A stretch of DNA of 64,000 bases from Streptomyces olivochromogenes (lineage in GTDB: Bacteria; Actinomycetota; Actinomycetes; Streptomycetales; Streptomycetaceae). Position 1 is the stretch's first letter. Each line of letters opens with the position of its first letter. The DNA lies in contig NZ_KQ948460.1 in the NCBI RefSeq assembly GCF_001514115.1, positions 1-64,000 on the forward strand, written 5' to 3'. The notes under the pieces are model-generated. The model was not told the origin of the DNA and ran no database searches. It saw only the letters and a program-made list of their open reading frames with translations. This document shows, piece by piece, positions 59,647-64,000 of this stretch. A program made the translations under genes and the position numbers.

Positions 59647-61476
59647 ATGTCTGTCAGGATAGATGGGGAAATGTCGGGCGAGGTTCCAGACCGCACGGGC
59701 AGGACGCGACGCATACTCCGTGGTCCGCGCCCAGATGCCGTTCCCGCCCTCGTCGCCAGGGCCTGCACACTCGTAGGGGTCCTGGACATCGCCGCGGGGG
59801 TCTTCCCGCGCTTCCGACGCAGCCGTATGCACGCCATGGCCGAGGTGCTGCCCGGTTCGTTCGGCCCGTTCGCCGCCGCGCTGTCGCTCAGCGCGGGCGT
59901 GCTCCTGCTGCTGCTCGCTCATGGGCTGCGGCGCCGCAAGCGCCGAGCGTGGCGGGCCGCCGTGGTCCTGCTGCCGGCGGGTGCCGTCGCCCAGTTCGCG
60001 TACCGCCATTCGATCATCGGCGTCGTCATCTCCCTCGCGCTGCTCGCGCCGCTGCTGCGCCACCGGAGCGAGTTCGCCGCCCTGCCCGATCCGCGCAGCC
60101 GCTGGCGCGCGCTCGCCAACTTCGTTCTCATGGGCGCCGGTTCCCTCCTCCTCGGGCTGGTCATCGTCAGCGCCCACCAGAAGCGGATGGTCGGCGACCC
60201 GAGCCTGGCCGACCGCATCACGCACGTCCTGTACGGCCTCGTCGGCTTCGAAGGCCCCGTCGACTACGCCGGATCCACGTCCTGGACGGTCGCCTTCTCA
60301 CTCGGCGCGCTCGGCTGGCTGACCGCCGTCACGACGATCTACCTGGCTTTCCGGCCCGAACACCCCGCCGCCCGCCTCACGGAGGACGACGAGACCCGGC
60401 TGCGGGCCCTGCTGGACAAGCACGGCGGTCGCGACTCGCTCGGCCACTTCGCGCTCCGCCGCGACAAGGCCGTCGTCTTCTCCCCCAGCGGCAAGGCGGC
60501 CGTCACCTACCGCGTCATCTCCGGCGTGATGCTCGCCAGCGGCGACCCCATCGGCGACGTCGAGGCCTGGCCCGGCGCCATCGAACGCTTCATGGACGAG
60601 GCCAAGGCCCACTCCTGGACCCCCGCCGTCATGGGCTGCTCGGAGACGGGCGGCGAGGTGTGGACCCGCGAGACCGGCCTCGACGCCCTCGAACTGGGCG
60701 ACGAGGCGGTGGTGGACGTCGCGGATTTCTCCCTGTCCGGACGCGCGATGCGCAACGTGCGTCAAATGGTGAAGCGCATCGAACGGGCTGGCTACGAGAC
60801 CCGGGTGCGGCGCATCCGTGACCTCAGCGAGGGCGAGCTGGAGCGGATACGCCGTGCGGCGGAGGCCTGGCGCGGCACGGACACCGAGCGCGGCTTCTCC
60901 ATGGCGCTCGGCCGCATCGGCGACCCGTCCGACGGCGACTGCCTGATCGCCACCGCCCACAAGGCGGACGACGCGCTCGGCCCGTACGGCGATCTGAAAG
61001 CCGTCCTGCACTTCGTCCCCTGGGGCACGGACGGTGTCTCCCTCGACCTCATGCGCCGCGACCGCTCGGCCGACCCCGGCATGAACGAGCTCCTCATCGT
61101 GGCGGCGCTCGAGGCGTCCCCGCGTCTGGACATCAAGCGGATCTCGCTCAACTTCGCGATGTTCCGCTCGGCGCTGGCACGCGGCGAGAAGATCGGCGCG
61201 GGGCCGGTGCTGCGGGCCTGGCGTGGCCTGCTCGTCTTCCTCTCGCGCTGGTTCCAGATCGAGTCCCTGTACAAGTTCAACGCGAAGTTCCGCCCCCGCT
61301 GGGAGCCCCGCTTCGTCGTCTACCGCTCCTCCCGCGACCTCCCGCGCATCGGCATCGCCGCCATGCAGGCCGAGGGCTTCGTGAACCTGGCCCTCCCGAG
61401 CCTGCTGCGCCGCCGCCCACCGGCTCCGCGCCCGTGCGCCCACGCCGTGGCGGAACGCGGGGTCAGGGCGGCGTAG
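59647..61476 (+). CDS. mprF: Lysyl-phosphatidylglycerol synthase (MprF/LysX-like)
   Basis: A 609-residue membrane enzyme that transfers lysine to phosphatidylglycerol, lowering the negative surface charge and giving resistance to cationic peptides. The N-terminal half has about six hydrophobic segments (for example LSLSAGVLLLLLAHGL and SIIGVVISLALLAPLLR), and the C-terminal domain is DUF2156 (SLGHFALRRDKAVVFSPSGK, AAVTYRVISGVMLASGDPIG, LNFAMFRSALARGEKIGAGP). There is no fused LysRS domain. ATG 59647 is used; ATG 59587 and 59671 are in frame. It is convergent to nothing and followed by a hairpin. Confidence 0.93.
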   Translation: MSVRIDGEMSGEVPDRTGRTRRILRGPRPDAVPALVARACTLVGVLDIAAGVFPRFRRSRMHAMAEVLPGSFGPFAAALSLSAGVLLLLLAHGLRRRKRRAWRAAVVLLPAGAVAQFAYRHSIIGVVISLALLAPLLRHRSEFAALPDPRSRWRALANFVLMGAGSLLLGLVIVSAHQKRMVGDPSLADRITHVLYGLVGFEGPVDYAGSTSWTVAFSLGALGWLTAVTTIYLAFRPEHPAARLTEDDETRLRALLDKHGGRDSLGHFALRRDKAVVFSPSGKAAVTYRVISGVMLASGDPIGDVEAWPGAIERFMDEAKAHSWTPAVMGCSETGGEVWTRETGLDALELGDEAVVDVADFSLSGRAMRNVRQMVKRIERAGYETRVRRIRDLSEGELERIRRAAEAWRGTDTERGFSMALGRIGDPSDGDCLIATAHKADDALGPYGDLKAVLHFVPWGTDGVSLDLMRRDRSADPGMNELLIVAALEASPRLDIKRISLNFAMFRSALARGEKIGAGPVLRAWRGLLVFLSRWFQIESLYKFNAKFRPRWEPRFVVYRSSRDLPRIGIAAMQAEGFVNLALPSLLRRRPPAPRPCAHAVAERGVRAA

Positions 61477-61487
61477 CCCCCTGAACA

Positions 61488-61536
61488 GGCCCGAGCGAGG
61501 GCCCCTACCCCAGCCCTGGGGACCCTCGCTCGGGCC
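61488..61536 (+). terminator. Terminator between mprF and folP
   Basis: GGCCCGAGCGAGGG (61488-61501) and CCCTCGCTCGGGCC (61523-61536) form a perfect 14-bp stem. The 21-base loop contains its own small hairpin (CCCCAGCCCTGGGG). Confidence 0.85.
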
Positions 61537-61696
61537 GCAGCCTCTCCTGGGGCCCGATATCAACGCTTCCGCCGTTCTCGGGGCGCCTGCTCACCCGACC
61601 GAGGCAGGTGGGTGGGCGGGAAACAGGCCGCGAAGCGGCCGAAAGACCCCCGCCTGAGCCAACCCGCAGACGATTCGGCCCCCCGCCGGAGGGGCC

Positions 61697-61709
61697 TAGG
61701 CTGGACGTA
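61697..61709 (+). promoter_or_regulatory. Candidate -10 element for leaderless folP
   Basis: TAGGCT (61697-61702) lies six bases before ATG 61709, and no Shine-Dalgarno is present, as at several other genes in this window. Confidence 0.5.
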
Positions 61710-62569
61710 TGAACTCCGAGCGCCGCCGCGGCCACGTCGCGGGACTGCCGACCTGGGACCGCTGCGCGGTCATGGGGGTCGTCAACGTGACCCCCGATTC
61801 CTTCTCCGACGGCGGCCGCTGGTTCGACACGACGGCCGCCGTCAAACACGGCCTCCACCTGGTCACCGAGGGCGCCGACCTGGTGGACGTCGGCGGCGAG
61901 TCCACCCGCCCCGGCGCGACCCGCGTCGACGAGGCGGAAGAGCTCAAGCGCGTCATCCCGGTCGTCCGCGGCCTCGCCTCCGAGGGCGTCACCGTCTCCG
62001 TCGACACCATGCGCGCATCCGTCGCCGAGCAGTCGCTCGCCGCGGGCGCCGCCCTCGTCAACGACGTGAGCGGCGGTCTCGCCGACCCCGCGATGATCCC
62101 CGCCGTCGCCGCGGCCGGCGCACCCTTCGTGGTCATGCACTGGCGCGGCTTCCTCGAGGGCGGCAACGTGAGGGGGACGTACGCGGACGTCGTCTCCGAA
62201 GTCGTCGACGAGCTGCACGCACGTGTGGAGGCCGTTCTGGCGGGCGGCATCGCCCCCGACCGCATCGTCGTCGACCCGGGCCTCGGCTTCTCCAAGGACT
62301 CCGAGCACGACCTGTCGCTGCTCGCCCACCTCGACCGGCTGAGCGAACTCGGCCACCCCTTGCTCGTCGCCGCCTCCCGCAAGCGGTTCCTGGGCCGCGT
62401 ACTGGCGGGCCCTGAGGGCGCCCCGCCGCCGGCCCGCGAACGGGACGCCGCCACCGCCGCCGTCTCCGCGCTCGCCGCCCACCAGGGTGCCTGGGCGGTC
62501 CGGGTCCACGAGGTACGGGCCACCGCCGACGCCGTACGAGTCGCCCGGGCCGTAGAGGGAGCCCAGTGA
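61709..62569 (+). CDS. folP: Dihydropteroate synthase
   Basis: Joins p-aminobenzoate to the pterin diphosphate in folate synthesis, the target of sulfonamides (286 aa). Signature 1 is MGVVNVTPDSFSDGG, signature 2 DVGGESTRPGA, with NDVSGGLADP, the DPGLGFSKD motif and SRKRFLGRVL. The ATG is probably leaderless. The downstream gene overlaps its stop by four bases. Confidence 0.96.
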   Translation: MNSERRRGHVAGLPTWDRCAVMGVVNVTPDSFSDGGRWFDTTAAVKHGLHLVTEGADLVDVGGESTRPGATRVDEAEELKRVIPVVRGLASEGVTVSVDTMRASVAEQSLAAGAALVNDVSGGLADPAMIPAVAAAGAPFVVMHWRGFLEGGNVRGTYADVVSEVVDELHARVEAVLAGGIAPDRIVVDPGLGFSKDSEHDLSLLAHLDRLSELGHPLLVAASRKRFLGRVLAGPEGAPPPARERDAATAAVSALAAHQGAWAVRVHEVRATADAVRVARAVEGAQ

Positions 62570-63060
62570 GCGCACCCCGCACCGACATCGAGCAGGTCGA
62601 ACGCGCCAACACCGCCTTCTACGAGGCACTCGAGCAGGGTGACTTCGAAGAACTGTCGTCGCTGTGGCTGGCTCCCCTGGACACCGCCGACGACGACATC
62701 GAGGGCGACGGAGCGGTGATCTCCTGCGTCCACCCCGGCTGGCCGGTCCTCAACGGCCGTGGCGAGGTCCTGCGCTCGTACGCGCTGATCATGGCGAACA
62801 CGGAGTACATCCAGTTCTTCCTCACGGACGTGCACGTCTCCGTCACGGGCGACACCGCGCTGGTGACCTGCACCGAGAACATCCTCAGCGGCGGCCCCGC
62901 CCCCGAGGACAGCGACGAGCTCGGCCCGCTCGTCGGCCAGCTGGTCGTCGCCACGAACGTGTTCCGCCGCACGGCCGACGGCTGGAAGCTCTGGTCGCAC
63001 CACGCCTCACCCGTACTCACCGAATCGGGCGAGGAGGAGGACGAGGACACCCCCGGCTGA
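62566..63060 (+). CDS. NTF2/SnoaL-like domain protein
   Basis: A 164-residue protein with an NTF2-like fold (IEQVERANTAFYEALEQGDF, then DVHVSVTGDTALVTCTENIL and FRRTADGWKLWSHHASPV) and an acidic C-terminal tail. GTG 62566 overlaps the folP stop (62566-62569), so it is co-expressed with folate genes. Function unknown, possibly a small-molecule isomerase or binding protein. Confidence 0.9.
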   Translation: MSAPRTDIEQVERANTAFYEALEQGDFEELSSLWLAPLDTADDDIEGDGAVISCVHPGWPVLNGRGEVLRSYALIMANTEYIQFFLTDVHVSVTGDTALVTCTENILSGGPAPEDSDELGPLVGQLVVATNVFRRTADGWKLWSHHASPVLTESGEEEDEDTPG

Positions 63061-63351
63061 GGACGGGAACACCCCCGCTGAGCCCCTGGGCACCCCCGGT
63101 CGGGTGGGCGGGCGGTCCACAGGCACCAAGGAGTGGTTGGAATCACGAACCGCTGGGTAGGGGCGGCTACCAACCCGTGAGCCGCCGTGTTCCCCAGGGG
63201 AAACACCCGATGAAGCCTCGTGCCCATCATGTGGGCGCGTGTCCCCGTGGGCGAGCGCTGTCAGTGCCCGCAGGTAGATTCGTTCGAGGCCGGTGCGCCG
63301 ACCGCACCCGGTGGACATCGGCCGCTACCGACGATTGCAGGAGTGATTCGC
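63061..63351. other. 291-bp gap before folB
   Basis: No gene is supported. TAGATT (63275-63280) is a reasonable -10 element for folB-folK; no clear -35 was found. CCCCAGGGGAAAC (about 63191) forms a small hairpin with its surroundings. Confidence 0.5.
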
Positions 63352-63711
63352 GTGGATCGTGTCGCGCTGCGCGGCCTCAAGGCCCGCGGGCACCACGGTG
63401 TCTTCCAGAAGGAACGCGAGGAAGGCCAGACCTTCATCGTGGACCTGACACTGGGCCTGGACACTCGACCGGCCGCGGCCGAGGACGACCTGTCGAAGAC
63501 CGTGCACTACGGCATCGTGGCGGAGGAGGTCGTGGCCGTCGTCGAGGGCGAGCCCGTCAACCTCATCGAGACCCTCGCCGAGCGCATCGCCCAGACCTGC
63601 CTGAAGCACGACGGGGTCCAGGAGGTCGAGGTCTGCGTGCACAAACCCGACGCGCCGATCACGGTCCCCTTCGACGACGTGACCGTCACGATCACCCGGA
63701 GCCGAGTATGA
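63352..63711 (+). CDS. folB: Dihydroneopterin aldolase
   Basis: Converts dihydroneopterin to 6-hydroxymethyl-dihydropterin (119 aa, standard length). Motifs are LRGLKARGHHGVFQKEREEG, VDLTLGLDT, VHYGIVAEEV, NLIETLAERIA and VHKPDAPI. GTG 63352 has AGGAG nine bases upstream; GTG 63343 sits inside that ribosome site and is rejected. The stop overlaps folK by four bases. Confidence 0.96.
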   Translation: MDRVALRGLKARGHHGVFQKEREEGQTFIVDLTLGLDTRPAAAEDDLSKTVHYGIVAEEVVAVVEGEPVNLIETLAERIAQTCLKHDGVQEVEVCVHKPDAPITVPFDDVTVTITRSRV

Positions 63712-64000
63712 CCGCCTACTTCACCGAGGGTCAGAGCGACCCGACCGTACAGCCGGTGCCCGCCTCCGTGGTCGAGCGGGTGGACGCCGCCGACACGACC
63801 CTGCAGAACCCGAAACGGGCGGTGCTCTCCCTCGGCTCGAACCTGGGCAACCGCCTGGAGACCCTCCAGGGCGCCATCGACGCCCTGGAGGACACCCCTG
63901 GCGTCCGCGTCAAGGCGGTCTCCCCCGTCTACGAGACGGAGCCCTGGGGCGTCGAACCGGGCAGCCAGCCGACGTACTTCAACGCGGTCGTGGTCCTCAA
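63708..64000 (+). CDS. folK: 2-amino-4-hydroxy-6-hydroxymethyldihydropteridine pyrophosphokinase (3' end cut)
   Basis: Pyrophosphorylates 6-hydroxymethyl-dihydropterin for FolP. ATG 63708 overlaps the folB stop (ATGA, 63708-63711). After a variable ~45-residue N-terminal extension the HPPK core begins (VLSLGSNLGNRLETLQGAID, then SPVYETEPWGVEPGSQPTYF, N in FNAVVVL). The gene runs off the window end, so about 98 codons are seen. Confidence 0.95.
   Translation, partial: MTAYFTEGQSDPTVQPVPASVVERVDAADTTLQNPKRAVLSLGSNLGNRLETLQGAIDALEDTPGVRVKAVSPVYETEPWGVEPGSQPTYFNAVVVL

Overview
This window is high-GC, coding-dense actinobacterial chromosome DNA, almost certainly from a Streptomyces. The evidence is strong G/C preference at third codon positions, GTG and TTG starts, GTGA/ATGA operon junctions, the sigE-cseA-cseB-cseC operon, Lsr2, an NDH-1 NuoD paralogue outside any nuo operon, and families of GC-rich dispersed intergenic repeats. 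The gene order (trpS1-like, proC, ilvD, radA-disA, mutY, sigE-cseABC, clpC, lsr2, coaX-nadC-nadB-panC, nuoD2-like, mprF/lysX, folP-folB-folK) agrees with my recollection of the S. coelicolor SCO3334-SCO3400 block. I could not check that alignment here.

Layout. 0-15 kb: an attenuator-controlled tryptophanyl-tRNA synthetase, proC, an ABC-2 exporter pair, a SulP transporter, a methyltransferase, an SH3 protein, a Ser/Thr kinase with a PQQ propeller, ilvD, a TIM-barrel isomerase with an overlapping TetR gene, and a Ppx/GppA phosphatase. 15-23 kb: a Cys-rich conserved protein, a sigma-like/zinc-finger/BACON fusion protein, radA, disA (c-di-AMP synthase), a Ser/Gly-rich anchored protein and mutY. 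23-30 kb: the cell-envelope stress operon sigE-cseABC, then a divergent MFS exporter/TetR pair with two clear operators, and an M23 cell-wall peptidase. 30.5-33.7 kb: a 1046-residue NACHT-LRR (NLR-like) protein, the most interesting accessory gene here. 33.7-41 kb: clpC preceded by two ClgR-type operator matches, lsr2, a GNAT acetyltransferase, a BlaI/MecI regulator, a 59-residue membrane protein and a repeat-rich gap. 40.7-46.2 kb: a tight five-gene operon for NAD and CoA biosynthesis. 46-53 kb: a threonine-aldolase-like enzyme, an ArsR-type regulator with its dyad, a TmrB-like ATP-binding protein, a two-component pair, a short MITE flanked by CTAG, and a MidA-like protein. 53-64 kb: a NuoD paralogue, two PH-domain membrane proteins, a coiled-coil acidic protein, an Esterase-D-type hydrolase divergent from mprF/lysX, and folP-(NTF2-like)-folB-folK, cut by the window end.

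How the genes relate. Several loci concern the cell envelope: sigE-cseABC, the M23 peptidase, mprF with a sigma-E-like promoter, the TmrB-like protein and the PH-domain pair. Others form the standard NAD/CoA and folate pathways. Regulation can be read directly at several sites: a four-segment Trp attenuator, TetR operators over both divergent promoters, two ClgR boxes, a dyad before the ArsR-type gene, and several genes whose start codon sits 6-7 bases after a TANNNT hexamer, which predicts leaderless mRNAs. I found no rRNA, tRNA, CRISPR array or intact transposase gene.
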